A DNA stretch of 64,000 bases from Chara braunii (Eukaryota; Streptophyta; Charophyceae; Charales; Characeae). The position numbers and the translations under genes were made by a program. The notes under the pieces were generated by a model. That model was not told where the DNA came from. It was given only the letters and a program-made list of their open reading frames with translations, and searched no databases. How positions within the stretch are numbered: the stretch's first letter is position 1; each line of letters starts with the position of its first letter. This document shows, in pieces, positions 8,901 to 20,984 of the stretch. Where the stretch lies: NCBI GenBank assembly GCA_003427395.1, contig BFEA01000375.1:1272113-1336112 (forward strand), read 5' to 3'.

Positions 8901-11654
8901 GACAGTTGATGAATTGATGCTCACACTCACCTTTAGGGAGAGTGTTGTCGGACCGCCCACGGAGGTAATCTACGTTGCTGGGATCGTTGGGAAGGAGGAA
9001 CGAAGATGAAGAAGATTGAAGAAGAACTTGACAGATCAAAGTGACGAGGGGAGAGGTCGTGTACCCAAAAACCGCTAGGCATTTGGATACTAATGAGAAC
9101 GAAAACAGGATCGGTCATGTATCCTACCACGTCTTAGCAAAGATTCATGCTTTCGAAGATGATGTATCCAGGCGTGCGAGCTGGGACGCCTTGATCTTTG
9201 TGCTTTTGCTCCGTGTTCGTCATTGTAGTGTTAATGGTCGTGGTGCTTATAGTGGTGTTGATTGCCATGCCTCTTACCGTGGTGTTGCTCCTCGTAATCT
9301 TCCTCTTCATCACAAGTGTTTGTATGATCGAGCTTTCATCACGTCGGTCGTGCTCGTTGTCTCAGACGTTGTATTCGTCACGGTGGTCTACAAGTTGATC
9401 ATCTTGGTTCAAATTTGCTCCTCGTCAAAGACAGTGGTCGTTATCATTTCGAGGTCATCGGAGCAACTTTACTCGTTTAAGCATCAGCGTGCTTGCCATC
9501 CTGACGACGTATCTGGTCGTGTTCTCGTAAGGATTGATTCTTATTTTGCACATTTGGAGAGTAGTGGAGCGAGGCCTGTTGCAACACATCTTCGCTTCTC
9601 ATCATTGCCACCGTCTTGATCCCGATGTGCTTCTTTGTGATCGCCTACCTCACGACCATGGTTCATGCATGAGGGTGGTTGTGTTGCCATGATCTCTATT
9701 CTCCTTGGGCTCGCATCCATGTCACGGTTGTGATAGTTTCCTTCGTGGTGGTCCTCCTCGATCGATCGTATTTACCCCACTATTTGAGGCCGCGTTTGTT
9801 CACTTGGAAGATAGTCAATCCTCCTCGGAGAGTCCGATTGGTATATTGTGTTTTGTACAAGTAAATCGGATCTTCTGACCTTGGCCAACGACCTGGGTGC
9901 ATTGGGGAGAGAAAAAGATGGTGAGGTCGAAGTTGGTGGAGGAGAAGGTTGGGAAGAATAGGAAGGGAGAGCGACTGACGGGCGAGAGGGAGGTTCACCT
10001 CCACATCAATAATGCATTTTTCCACGATCAAGCGGAAGATTCATTATTTTGTTTTTTTTTTAATAACATAGGGTTGTCCCAGCCACCGGCAACTGGAATT
10101 CCGGTTGGGCCCAACAATGAGTCAATTTTATTTTTTTCAATTTTTGAAAACATAGTTGGACTACGCTCGCCGAGATCTCCCGGAATCCGCAAAGACCACT
10201 TTGAACACATAACTTCTTTTTTTTTTTTTAAGGGGGAGGGGGGGTATTTTTAAGGCTTGGGGGTCGGGGTTGGGGGGGTTGTAGTGGTGGGGGTGTTAGT
10301 GGCGGTGCCGAGCACATCGGCTCCCGCCTTTCTCACAAAGGTGAGAGCCCTCCTGGTCGTGTCATGCAGGAGTGAAACAAAACAAAATACAAGAACAAAA
10401 CAAGAGACAACTTGGGGACAACGCAAAATAGAAACGAACGCGATTACATTGCCACCTCGCTGCTCTGGCCGGCATCGACCAGTTGTAGGGTTCTGTCGGC
10501 ACGTCGGACCAACCCCTCAATCAGCCCCGTGTCTGTCACCCACGGGAGGGTTGTCCGTGGCTCCTGTACCCTGTAGGAAAAACAAGCAAGGTTAGTCCAA
10601 CAAAACTGACCATGCACAGAAAAAGGTAATCAAATATGGGAAGAAATAGAATGAGTATTTTTGTTAGTCTAAAATAATAGGAAATGATGGGTTGTTGCCG
10701 GCCTCTAGGACAGGTCCAATGTCCGAATCTGGGAATTTCGTCCGAGTCCCAACACTCCTCACGAGTGACCTACACCTGATCCTCCGGCCCATAGGGTATC
10801 ATCTGTAACGAGCTCGTTGGTCCCAAGGGACTGTACTAAAACTCTCTGAATCTGAAGTGCAGTCGCGGGCTCATTGGGTCCAGAGCTCGAGTTCTACTCT
10901 TATCCTGTCTCGGCCTCAATTGATGGGTCCTTCATAAAAAACAATTTCAGTCTTGGTCTGATTATTTCCCCAAATACGAGCAGTCATGGTCCACTTGTGC
11001 GAAATGTCGAACGTGATGTCAACCTCGTTCCTAGGCTGTCTCAATCTCGGTCTCGTTCCTGATTTAGGCCAAAATCCCAGTTCGATCAAACGAGTCAAAT
11101 CCTAACTCTGGCCTCATCAAGTCAATCCAATTCGAATTCCAGTCCTGGTGCAATTCGGCCTTGAGGGAGAGGTTTTTCCATATCACACACACTCCGAGTC
11201 GTTCGTGCCCGTCGCTTGGGTACCTTTCCCAGGTTCAGATCCTGGTGATCCTACAATTAGACCCCATCTACAATCGGTGCTTCAACATCCTAGGGGTAAA
11301 TGTTCGTGAAACGCCTACATGCCAGGTGCAAACCCTCATCTCTAGGCCTAGTTCCCTTTGTTGCGATTCGGTCGCGTTGGCTCGCTATCGGACCCTTAAT
11401 TCGTGAATCTTCTTCCGGTATCGATCGTATTATTTGGTGCACGGACCTGGTCCCTGGTGTAAATCTCGGCCTCGAAGGCGCCGACCTCCAGCCCCGATGC
11501 GTTTCTCGGGTCAGGCACTCACAACTGGAGTTCAGTCTCGTGAGGGGCTTTCACACCTACGTGCAACTTTTCTCAAACTCCAAAGCTAAGAAGTCCAATG
11601 TTAGCGTACTCCTCTCATTGATCTGCTCTGTTCGGCAATCGAAAAGTCTTCGTC
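8901..11654. other. No recognisable gene
   Basis: The stretch 9040-9620 has a 192-codon open frame made of short CGT/GTT/GTC-rich repeats, with no recognised domain and no homologous copy here. I judge it non-coding. Short T-runs occur at 10049-10061 and 10217-10230. Around 10300-10375 the order GAGCACATCGG ... GCCCTCCTGGTCGTGTCATGCAGGAG weakly resembles the outer terminus at 12448-12515 and may be a further decayed end. Confidence 0.4.
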
Positions 11655-11945
11655 ATACACGTACGCTCAGATGGCACCCGCTCTTTGTTTGAACATGCTC
11701 GTTCGTTGTTAGGCACGCCCAGGTCCCTGGTGGCTTCGATCACTCGCTCGCTGATGGCCTACAGTGTGGTGACCTCGTTGTTCCACCGATGTTTGTAGTC
11801 ACACGCGTGCGCCCAGATGGCACTCGCTCTCTGTTTGAACCGGCTCGTTCGTTGTTGGGCACACCTGGGTCCTTGGCGACTAAGATCACGTGCTCGCTGA
11901 TGGCCTGTGGTGTGGTGACCTCGTTGTTCTGCTGATACCTGACGA
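11655..11945. repeat. Two-copy ~146-bp tandem duplication
   Basis: CAGATGGCAC...CTCTGTTTGAAC..GCTCGTTCGTTGTTRGGCAC...GCTCGCTGATGGCCT..GTGTGGTGACCTCGTTGTTC occurs from about 11668 and again from about 11814. Several frames remain open through both copies but code nothing I recognise. Confidence 0.85.
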
Positions 11946-13904
11946 CGACTGGATCCTGATGACCGCCTGATGCTGTGCACACTGTTCGATCGGTGTTATC
12001 CCGCTGGATGAAGTGTTTGATCTGTGTGATCCCCTTGGAGATGCGCCTGTTGATCCACGAGTTCTCACTGATATCCCACAACTGTTTGATCCCACTAATT
12101 AGCTCGGTGATCTGAGCGACGAAATGCTAACAGCGAAGATCTGAAAGCTCAATTCATTGGATTGCAACTCTATTGTGTGCGCATGACTAGATAGTTTGTG
12201 CGCTCTCTGTCCCGCTTGTGTCCTGCACAACTTCTTTTCTCTGTCTCATACGACTGAGTTGCTCCTCCTTACTCATGCGTGACTCTGACCACCTGTTGCC
12301 AAGCTCGATGTGGTCGGATGCATCTTTGTGCACTCTCTGTGGTTCTCTAGTTCCCCCATGCGTAGCAAGATTTTCCCTTCCACAACCTCTTCCAACATCG
12401 CGCGACTCCGTTCACTATTGCCCAACTTCGTTTACCATCATGTTGTCGAGCGCATCGGTCCAGCACCGCAAGGGGTAGCGCGGGACCCTCCCGGCCGCGT
12501 CACGCAGGAGTTGGACTTAATCGTCATCGCGAATACACATGGAGCTTCCGCAAGCCACTCCGGCCGAGTGCGCCAGCCCTACCTCCCGCGAGCCCCTACG
12601 ACAGGATAGGGCCTACGCGAGGCACGACTTACCTCCACCTTACGGGAGCTGTCACCTCCCTTCGGTGGGCGTATCCCTGCGGAGCTACCAGTCCACAGTA
12701 CGAAAGCTAATAAACTGCAATCGCAGAGGTGGACCAGTCGAGGGCATTTCTCGTTCGTTGTAGCATAGGGGGTACGTGCGGTAATACGCCTCTATCGAAC
12801 CCGCACGCGAACCGACAGCTTGGGGGGCTGAAGTCCCAAGCGCGACCCGTCGTCGGTCGACTAGGACGCATCCCACACTCCACGCGCACACCACTATAAA
12901 AAACGTAAAAATAAACACTCACAAACGTATATATACGTATACAGAACGACACTAAACAAACAACACGACAACACTCCTAGTCCCTTAGTGGCCATCCCAT
13001 AACTTTCCGATGCGAAAAAAAAAAAATCAGATAGGCGTTGCGCGTGAGACTTAGTATAAAACCGCGCGGTCGCAGGGCTAACTCATATCAACTCGCAATG
13101 CAAGCGGTCGCAATGGTGGCGTACTATGTAGTACCCATACTCATGTGGTCCTCGTTAATCTCGAGGGTCGCATTCGACACTCAATTGTCAGCTGACAGTG
13201 CCTTAAGGGTTAATCTCTCGACACTGGACAACTGCCAAGTGAGGTTGAAAACCACACCCTCTTCTGTACGCTGCGGAGAGTGGGTGGTATACAGGTTCAT
13301 ACCTGTGGTGGCAATAGTCTTTTATCGCCCTTGAGACCAACTTCATTATCTAGGGCCTGGAGAGAAATCGAGGGGTTTGACTTTGACGGCTGTCACAGAC
13401 TACAACGTCCAACTATAGAGCTCTAAAAAACAAAGCATAAAAGGGAATCTCCCTTTTCTCTCAAAAACAGAATTTGTTTAACCCTTACGCACGGTCACAA
13501 TAGGTCGCGCAAAAACACTCAAGCCGAAACATATATATATAAGGGTTATTTATATAGGACGATCACTTCTCACAGTCACAGTGGGACTCCTCTCAGCCAT
13601 ATATATGTGATCACAGACAGTCATATCCAAAGTCCGAACCACAAACATACCTGCAACTTAAATCACATAAAAGATCCAACAAAAGTCCACGCACTACCCG
13701 GAATCAACTTCAACCATTCTCTGCCCTCATACCTCTTGCTTTAGCCATACAAACCTCAACCTTAGCGTACCCTCCCAGCAATAAAATACTCAGTATCTTT
13801 GTTAAATAGTCATTCAATAAAGTCTGGGTAAAAACACAATGAAACAGAACAAACCACAGGGCTAAAGCTTTTAGGTTGAGTGGCAAGAGTGGACTGGAGT
13901 TGAA

Positions 13905-13970
13905 TCGTAAACCGATGAATCGGCAATTGACCTGTTATTAGTGATAACAAAAGGTGATCCTTGTGGGATC
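13905..13970. repeat. Twin palindromes, arm B
   Basis: CTGTTATTAGTGATAACA at 13932-13949 is followed by GATCC-TTGTG-GGATC at 13956-13970, with a CCGA-TGAA-TCGG hairpin just upstream. These are homologous to 1322-1360 and 27403-27443. Confidence 0.75.
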
Positions 13971-14224
13971 AAGTTGAATCTAGCCCAAATCTTGAACCAG
14001 TCGATCGAGAAGACCTGTAAGACAAGACAAGTCAATCCCCAAGCTAAATCTATAAGTCCATGGAGAATAATCCCCATATCACGATCTCACTCAAATCATC
14101 CTAATTAACTAAGCCTAAGTCTACCTTTAAGTAAGTGTCAAAGAAAAGGTAAATTCTGGTGAAATCTCCTCTATACAGAGTGAATTTTCCAGGATTGTCA
14201 CTTATCAAAATATTATCTATCTCC

Positions 14225-14540
14225 TTTCAACTAAGAAAATTTCGGCATCGCTTCCCTTAGAAAAAGTGTCTTTCCAGAATTTATATCAGCCCGAATATGA
14301 AAACAGAAATAATCTTCAACTTTCCAAAGTCATTTTTTGCCTAACTTTCTGAATTAGCAAAAATTTGGGCAGCACTCCTTTTAGAAAAGGGGACTTCCCA
14401 TATTTTTACTAAGCCATATAAAATTTTGACAAGTCGAACTTTGAAAAGTCAAAAGTTGACTAACGCCTTGGATTTGCAGAAATTTCGGCGGCGCTTCCCG
14501 TAGATAAAGTGCTTACCAAAATTTATACAAACCCAAGTGT
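14225..14540. repeat. Three tandem ~115-bp repeats, arm B
   Basis: Units start near 14230, 14350 and 14475. Each holds an AAATTTCGGC-like word or its decayed form, a CTTCCCnTAGA block and an AAAGTCAAAAGTTGACTAAC block. One unit has the local hairpin CTCCTTTT-AG-AAAAGGGG (14373-14393). Equivalent to 1625-1960 and 27045-27175. Confidence 0.65.
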
Positions 14541-14825
14541 AACAAATGATCTTAGAAAATGCAGAAATTGACTTAAGTATAAATAAACTTAGCTCGGAAA
14601 ATGCAGAAATTGAACTAACTCTTATCGCTCTAACACGTGGCGAGCAACTAAAGCAACTACCTGTCAAACTGAAACTCAGACTAAGTAGTAGCCTCACTTA
14701 GTCACATGCAGGCCAAACCACAAAGGTAAGTACTCTCACCATCCCAAGTCAACTTAACAAACAATAGTTCATAGTCTCACAATGATTTATCCCTTTATGC
14801 CCAGCTTACATAAGGCGTAAACTCA

Positions 14826-15716
14826 AGTCACCCAAACTTATGGTACATGACTAACTTAGTCAAGGTATACACAAACAAAGAGCACAACTATTTTTCTCTT
14901 CTTTGTGCATATGACTATGCCATTATAATCGTCCTGAACTGTCTAAATAACCAAGTTATATATATATATATATATATATGAACTTAATCTTCAAGGTGGG
15001 CGTAGGACTGAACCATTCATCTTAGAAACAATGCTCGGCCGGCCCAAGTTACGTTCAATTATACTCTTAGTTAATACTCTCTTCAGTTCGTGCTAAGCTA
15101 TAGTCAGGCCACCCAAACTTATGGGACCCTGCCTGACTAGCATGTTCATAGATAAGATAGTAATAAAGTATAGCCAAATTATAAATTTTGGGTTCCAGCA
15201 TATGCGAGGCATTGGGTCAGACCACCTGAACTTACAGAACAGTCTGTCTCTCTGCCTGGTTCGTTCCTCTCTAATCCAATCTGTGCGTGGTATTGGGCTA
15301 GACCACCTAAGCTTATAGAATGGTCTGCCCTCTGTCAAGTTCATTCCCCTAGAATAAAACAGGAAGAGGCTGAGCCACCTAAACTTATAGAATGGCTCAG
15401 ACCTCCTCGTTCAGAACCAAATAAACAGAGAAAAACCCTAAATAAACAAGGCAACCAAGGCACATGAACTTACAGAATTCACTTGGTTCCCTGAAAAAGT
15501 CAATCACAATTAGCCCTCGCAAGTCAGAGCAACCAGATTACCTAAACTTATAGAATGATCAGATTCTCAATGCAAATCCACAGCACTGGGTCTCCCCAAA
15601 CTTATGGGGACTTCCTAGCCACCAGAGCAATCAAACCACCTAAACTTATAGAATGGTCTGATGCTCCACACAATCCAAAATAAACAAAGCACTGGGTCTC
15701 CCCAAACTTATGGGGA
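14826..15716. repeat. Hairpin array with constant loop and changing stems, arm B
   Basis: Loop consensus is near CCTAAACTTATAGAA. Stems: agtca/tgact 14826-14852, tcaggc/gcctga 15104-15136, cagac/gtctg 15218-15246, gggc-t-agacca/tggtct-gccc 15295-15330, gagg-ctgagcca/tggctcag-a-cctc 15366-15405, aaccaag/cttggtt 15453-15488, gatta/tgatc 15536-15560, tcccc/gggga 15593-15610, acca/tggt 15635-15657, and tcccc/gggga 15699-15716. At least seven different stem sequences surround one loop family. No coding frame is conserved. Confidence 0.8.
14955..14981. repeat. (TA)n microsatellite
   Basis: Pure TA run just upstream of the arm-B hairpin array. Arm A has only a short TATATATATTTAT at the equivalent place (about 2350). 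Confidence 0.9.
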
Positions 15717-15987
15717 CTTCTAGCCTTAATGACCCAGTCAAACCTCACGCAAAAACTGCTTCTCATCCGGCCCTTTCCCAGATGCAATCTCTTTTTATAA
15801 TCTGCTTTCAATCAATCAACAAAACTGAAACAGAGATTTGCATGCATTCCTTTACTTTGTCTGATTCATGTCCTGAAAGTCAAACAACAAGTCAAAGTAG
15901 GGCTGCATACCATATACTCAGTGAAAACATAATAGATAGTACAGATAAGGCTATAATCTGGGTTTATAGAGGGGAAGCAATGATTAC

Positions 15988-16140
15988 CTCTCAGTTCCCT
16001 GCCTCCATAACTCCCCCTGAGTTCCGGCAGAGCTCCCGCAATCGGTGGGCTGACTCCCCTCAGAGTTTTGCTGCGGTCCTACGAGTTGCAATCCCGCCTG
16101 CCGCCTTCCTTTCCGAACAGGACTAGACTTTGAGCAAGAA
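15988..16140 (-). other. Most conserved arm block, arm B
   Basis: Homologue of 3206-3362 and of the complement of 25020-25174. On the minus strand the block ends GGGAACTGAGAG|GTAATC, a possible splice donor. A frame on the plus strand is open across it, but it is not kept in A or C. Confidence 0.5.
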
Positions 16141-17502
16141 AGGCAGAAGGAGAGAAGTTCAGACGCTCATATCCAAGAAGGGTGCACCCAGATTCACGTA
16201 AGAGGGCCTTGAATCCTTGACGCGCCTAAGGGCCCCGCAATGGCGACCAAAAGTCCGCAGTCAGTCTGGTTAATCCCTGTTGAGTCCTCCACCGTTGACT
16301 CCCAAATGGTCCTCCCGTTCACAACCAGATCCCTCTTCCCAAAGACTCCGTGTTTCCGCCGAGTTCGCCACTCCAAATGTATGAGGCTCTCTTTAGCCAC
16401 TCTGCACCGTAAGATGACCAACACGTCGGCCAGTGGCTGCGTTGCTTAGCACTATGGTCAGAGCATCAACCTGCGGGCAAGTCTTCAATCCCGCGGTTCG
16501 CCCCTCGTTACTTCACTGCAACAGGCTGGGAAACTTTTCTGCCGATCGGTAAATCTACAGTCTCAACGGGCGGTCTTCTTGTTGCACCGACTGATGGGAC
16601 AAGCGGCATACCAACCAACAGGTAAGCTTGTAGTCCCATAGTTCCTTTCTTCGATTGACTTACTTTGCCCGCACGATCCTCCTTCCTCATGGAACAGTAA
16701 GTTCGGCGTCAGGTACGTCCTCTCTTCGCTAGTCATCCCCCCTTTTTCTACCGATATCCCGCTTCGTCGAATCTGTCCGCGTCCAGAAGTCGAGATATGT
16801 TGCACGTTTTACCTTTAGAAGCACCCCAGTTATCCGAGAGGAAGGGAGGGCTCCAACAACACTTAACTGACTCTATGAGTCGTTCATAGTCCAATAACAC
16901 AGTATGCTTACGCTTAGACGTTTATGGCTTAGTCTGTCATCCGAGCAGTGACTACCGGTAAAGTCAGACAGGCGATGGGTATAGTAGTAAATGCAATTGT
17001 ACTCGCACACAACCCCCTGACTGCTAAAAGAGTCAGGAAGCAAGATGTAATCTTCTGCTGGAACTTCGTAAAACACAGATCAAGTGAGTGCGTATCCCGA
17101 TGGCGCACAATTCTTCGAGTAGATCGGCCAGTGTGTGTGCTATATGGGAGATGAGGGAGAGAGAGCAGTCAAGTGTATTTTATGAGCAACGTCTCAGCCA
17201 ACAGGTAAGTCTTTAACCCCGCGGTCAAGCTTCCCTCTCTATAGCTTCACTCTTTCGCTGCCCTCAACCCAAACAATCGTATCAGACTGAAAACAAGCAA
17301 GGATCCTCGTTCATTAAGGTAAGCATAAATCGAAATGAATCCTTGCGCTAAAACGTGAAAGTATGCATTGTGATTTACAAAAATTGTTCTTCCCTCTCAG
17401 CCTGCAGCTCAATCTCTTACTAACTCTTACCTACTAACTTAGCGTCCCAGTTATCCTTACCATCCTCGTTGTTTTGGTCAAAACACTCGAGAACGAGCCT
17501 TT

Positions 17503-18075
17503 CTCCGCCCGTTTCTGTCAAGAACCTGACGAGATCTGATTCCTCCCAGCGTCACTCCTTTTTCCTTAATCCACCATATTTTGCACGAGCCTTTCTCTCT
17601 AGCTCCTATTCCACTTACCCACTTCCAAAGCTGACACCGCCATCAGGCTCGCCCGCCCTCAGAACCCCCATTTTGCTTCCTATCTCGCTCGATTTCGTCG
17701 CGGATCGAGTGAGATTCGAACTTTTCACTCTCATCATCCTCTCCCTCTCGACACTCTCCACGCACGACTTCTTCTTCTATCACTAAATTTACTAACTCGC
17801 TGCTAATTCTAACACTAGAACTGGATCTGCCCTACTGAAAAACATTAGAATAACACTTTCTCCCACCCGTTTTCATCAAGAAACTGGTGGGATCGATATT
17901 TTCCCTCCTCACTCTTTCTCCCCTTCACCATAGCTCCACGCGCGTTCTTTCTTTACTAACTTTTCGTTTTACTAATTTTTCACTAATTTTTTCCTTACCA
18001 TGTGATTCGCCCGGGGCCAAAACCCCAGGATCGCCTTTCCCCTTGCTCAAAGTCATGGAGGAACAAGCGGGGGAG
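17503..18075. repeat. ~180-bp units with compensated hairpins, arm B
   Basis: 17684-17713: CTCGCTCGATTT, loop CGTCGC, paired with GGATCGAGTGAG (two or three G-T pairs). 17862-17891: CCCACC-C-GTTTT, loop CATCAA, paired with GAAAC-T-GGTGGG. A decayed unit at 17503-17533 keeps the loop TGTCAA. A further partial one lies near 18040-18075. Homologous to 4895-5284 and 21826-22032. Confidence 0.7.
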
Positions 18076-18079
18076 TCGC

Positions 18080-19269
18080 TTTGCCCTCCTACCATGCCCG
18101 TCCCTTTCTTGCTTTCTCCTTCGCTGCACCCGGCGCGATTCCGGATCAGGTTCGTTCCTTTTCCACCTGCCTGCTACCTTCACCCTCTACCCCTGTCTCT
18201 TCGGCTACCCGGGTCGTTTCTCTGGTCAGCGCACCTCTTTCTCTCCTGCTCCGAATGCACCTGGCGTGAAATGCGTCCCAGTTCCTTTCCTCATTTCCCC
18301 CTTGTTATCTCCGTTGCCCCTCCTTTGATCCAACCGCGCTCTTCTCTACCTTGCTCTGTGGCGCCCCGCTCTATGCCGTTCCGCTGTCTTTCCCATCCAC
18401 TACCGCAGGTAGTCACAACGACCCGGCCCTGTTTTACCCAACTGTCCCAGCCTTTCCCCTCCTGCGTTAACTTCGTCGCTGTCCTTCAGCCTACAATGTC
18501 CCGACACAGCGGTCCGCCCGCTGCTACCGAGTGCTACCCGGCCAGTCTCACTGCTTGTTGCCTCCCACTCCCGGTGTTCTTCACCCTGATTCTGATCAGC
18601 GCCTCCGGGCGCTCGTGACTTTTGCTGCCCCAATGCTTGCGGCACCCCGGCGGAGACTAGCTACATGGCAGTCTAGCTAGTCTTTCGTCCGTATAGGTCA
18701 AACCCGGTGGGTGATTGGCATGGCAGCATTACTGCTGCCTCGCCTCAGTCCCCTCCGGGTTTTCCCTGGCCTGCCTCCTTCAACCAGGCCCCGCCACCCC
18801 TTCAGCCTCTCAACGGACAAGCCCTGTTCCGGCTTCTTATAGCAAGCAGCGGAGGCGAGGGCGCGGGTCTGCTATGTGCCCCTGCGCGGGCCTAGGTGAA
18901 ACGGCCCGGCGCAGGTCTTTTTTGCAGTAGTTGCAAACATTCATATGAGAATTTTGAAGACCAAAGTGGAGTAGAGCCCCGCTGGCACTCTCATACCGAA
19001 CCTCTCCACCGCGGACGGCGGGGAGCGGACGGTGCTCCTCGGCCCATGTACCATAACAATTAGGATAAAGGAATGTCGTCGGCATCCCAAGCGTGCGAGA
19101 ACCCGCAGGCCAACCTAAGGAGGCGTGCGCTCAAGGTCCTAGACCGCCGTGACGACCAGTAGATCCGGCGTCTCGTCCCGGTCAACGGCATGCCGGAGCA
19201 TAAAAAAAAAAAGTATTGAAAACGCGACGCAAAAGTGAAACATTTAAAAAATGCCACCACCGATCGGAC
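18080..19269. other. Arm B interior without recognisable gene
   Basis: GC-rich sequence matching arm A around 5290-6430 only in patches. It carries overlapping open frames on both strands but no recognisable domain, and a short poly(A) run at about 19201-19214. Confidence 0.4.
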
Positions 19270-19445
19270 ACCGAGGATTGGCAAAACCAAGGGGGATATG
19301 CCTCGCTGGGCCCTCGCCCCCTCGGTCCCTTCGCGCCACCCTGATATTCCCGCGTCGTCGCCGCTCGATCTCGATCCCTGAACCCCCTTGATGAAAAGTC
19401 AACTCTGTAACCAATAATGTTAGGCCCAAGTCCGGGCTTAGCTCT
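19270..19445 (-). repeat. tRNA-related terminal module, copy B
   Basis: On the minus strand: GGACTTGGGCCTAACATTATTGGTTACAGA, ending at a weak B-box (GGGATCGAGATC), then GGGCGAGGGCCC and ATATCCCCCTTGGTTTTG. It faces the copy at 20985-21160, giving the element inverted tRNA-like modules near its centre. Confidence 0.6.
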
Positions 19446-19811
19446 GACGGACGCCTAAATAAACGGACACAGCGTGATGCGCAGATTTACCGAAACGTTT
19501 TAATATCACACTGTTGTCGATGCCGTCCTCCGTACGTACGCACAAGTCACAGACAATTACATCAATCAACGAGATATGATCTTTTTAATCCTAGTTTAAT
19601 CCAAAGAGATAAAAATTTGGTCGGCGATCACGTGGGCTCTTCAAACATCAATAAGAAAAGATGACGCGCGCCTTAAGCTTGCGCGCTCACACACTCTCTA
19701 CTCTCGTCAACCGTTCAGCTTAACGTAAACCACAGACACTGCCGCACCTCGCGCAGTATACTTAAACTTTAAATTAAACTGATTTTTTGTTGTTTGCAAA
19801 AACCAGGGCGG

Positions 19812-19829
19812 ATACCCTTGTAAGGGTAT
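19812..19829. repeat. Inner-edge palindrome, arm B
   Basis: ATACCCTT-GT-AAGGGTAT, perfect 8+8. It marks the inner end of arm B. Its inverted partner is at 20261-20287. Confidence 0.8.
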
Positions 19830-20260
19830 TCGCACCGACAACACGTCCTCCTCAACCCCATCCGACTCCTCCCACACTTGCGCACCTGGTTCGGCTTCCC
19901 GCGCGGTTGGATCAAGATTGCGTGCGACTCTTTACTCCCACGCTCATCTTCTTCCCATGCGTTGATTTTCACTCTTGCGTGCTACATTTTCTAACCGAGC
20001 GGAGCTCTCCTGGTTCCCCATGTGTTTCCCCTTGCCTCGGGGGCAGCCCTTGTTGCTTCGTGAGCAGTTCTATACTTCTCTTGCTATGCTTCCCCTACTT
20101 CGCGGCTGTTACCTCGCGCACGACTTGATTTGCTCTTGCGCTACCTCGATCGCCCTCTCCACGGATCAACTTTCAAGTTGATCCGCGTGCAGATACTACT
20201 CATTTGCATGTGGCTCACTTCTTTCGCCCGCACGACTCTTTCTTTCTGTGCATTGTCGGC
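19830..20260. other. Centre (spacer) of the foldback element
   Basis: About 430 bp lie between the two inner palindromes. The sequence is not repeated elsewhere in the window as far as I can see. A 113-codon plus-strand frame (19787-20128) crosses it, with no recognised domain. Confidence 0.5.
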
Positions 20261-20287
20261 CCGAATACCCTTACAAGGGTATTTGGG
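20261..20287. repeat. Inner-edge palindrome, arm C
   Basis: CCCGAATACCCTT-AC-AAGGGTATTTGGG, 12 of 13 paired. It is followed by CATTTTT..ACAGGAAGTACGCTCCTTGA, a word also found after the copy at 38849-38870. Confidence 0.8.
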
Positions 20288-20984
20288 CACATTTTTGCAA
20301 CTTACAGGAAGTACGCTCCTTGACGATATCTAGGGGCGTGTCCCATTTCTGTGCGACCACAACCAATTCTCGGGGATTGGGAATGACACACGCTTTGATT
20401 AGAGAGTGTGTGAGCATGCACTTTGTGGGCACGCGTTAGCTTGACCAAATGATTGATCAATGTAAACTATGAAACGTCGGTACAGCAAGTTAGTACTAGG
20501 TTAGGATCTTGGGTAAAATCGCGCAAGCCTAACCTCGCTCACACGGACGAAGTTACGGGCAGCGCAGAGTTGACCAGGATAGACTGCGATTGGAGGAGGA
20601 TTGTGTCTAACTTACTGGAGAACGACATTTTTTGGGGGCCGCATAGTGGAGTGCACGAGTACTAGTTTTAGCTGTATGTTGTCAGTTGTAGAAGCCGTGA
20701 CAAACCTCTAGCTAGGATGGCACGGACCAATTACGGTATGAGTAAGAGTCGGGGTCTTTCTGACCCTAAGGCGATAATCGGGCAACCCTTTGACGAGTAC
20801 GGCAGGATGGGAGAGCCCCGGTCGTAACCACAGCATGGTGAGACAAATCCTTGCCCTCTAGAGCGGCAAACACGCGCGTGGGGGCCCATAGGACGCAGAC
20901 TGTAAGCCAAAAGATGGCCTTGGTGCACCATCTGCAGGCCCAGGCCGGCTGAAGCTGCCGTTTATATGCAGGTCGGCACACAGC

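Larger units (their letters stand above)
12445..19830 (+). repeat. Foldback arm B
   Basis: This is the left arm of the 17-kb element and is collinear with arm A (window position 1 corresponds to about 12481). Order: terminal block 12481-12870, subterminal block with CCTCG-N-CGAGG hairpin (about 13150-13165), twin palindromes, 115-bp repeats, hairpin array, conserved block, 180-bp hairpin units, tRNA-like module (minus) and inner palindrome. Interior frames such as 17887-18618 (243 codons, proline/serine/leucine-rich) have no homologous protein in arms A or C and I regard them as compositional. Confidence 0.75.

Noticed and set aside
9041-9619. 192-codon frame
   Set aside because: Val/Ser/Arg-rich text from GTC/CGT repeats, no motif, no homologous copy. 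Treated as chance.
16422-16510. Possible tRNA gene (GGTTCG and TAGCACTATGGTCAGAGCAT words)
   Set aside because: No pairing acceptor or T-arm can be formed in the right spacing. Chance or very old tRNA trace.
17887-18618. 243-codon frame in arm B
   Set aside because: Proline/serine/leucine-rich, no domain, not preserved in arms A or C, overlaps frames on the other strand and includes structured repeat units.
1-19830. Copies A and B as LTRs of one retrotransposon (direct repeats about 12.4 kb apart)
   Set aside because: Arms of about 7 kb, strong divergence, no primer-binding site, no gag-pol between them and a third inverted copy all argue against LTRs. A foldback element explains the data better.
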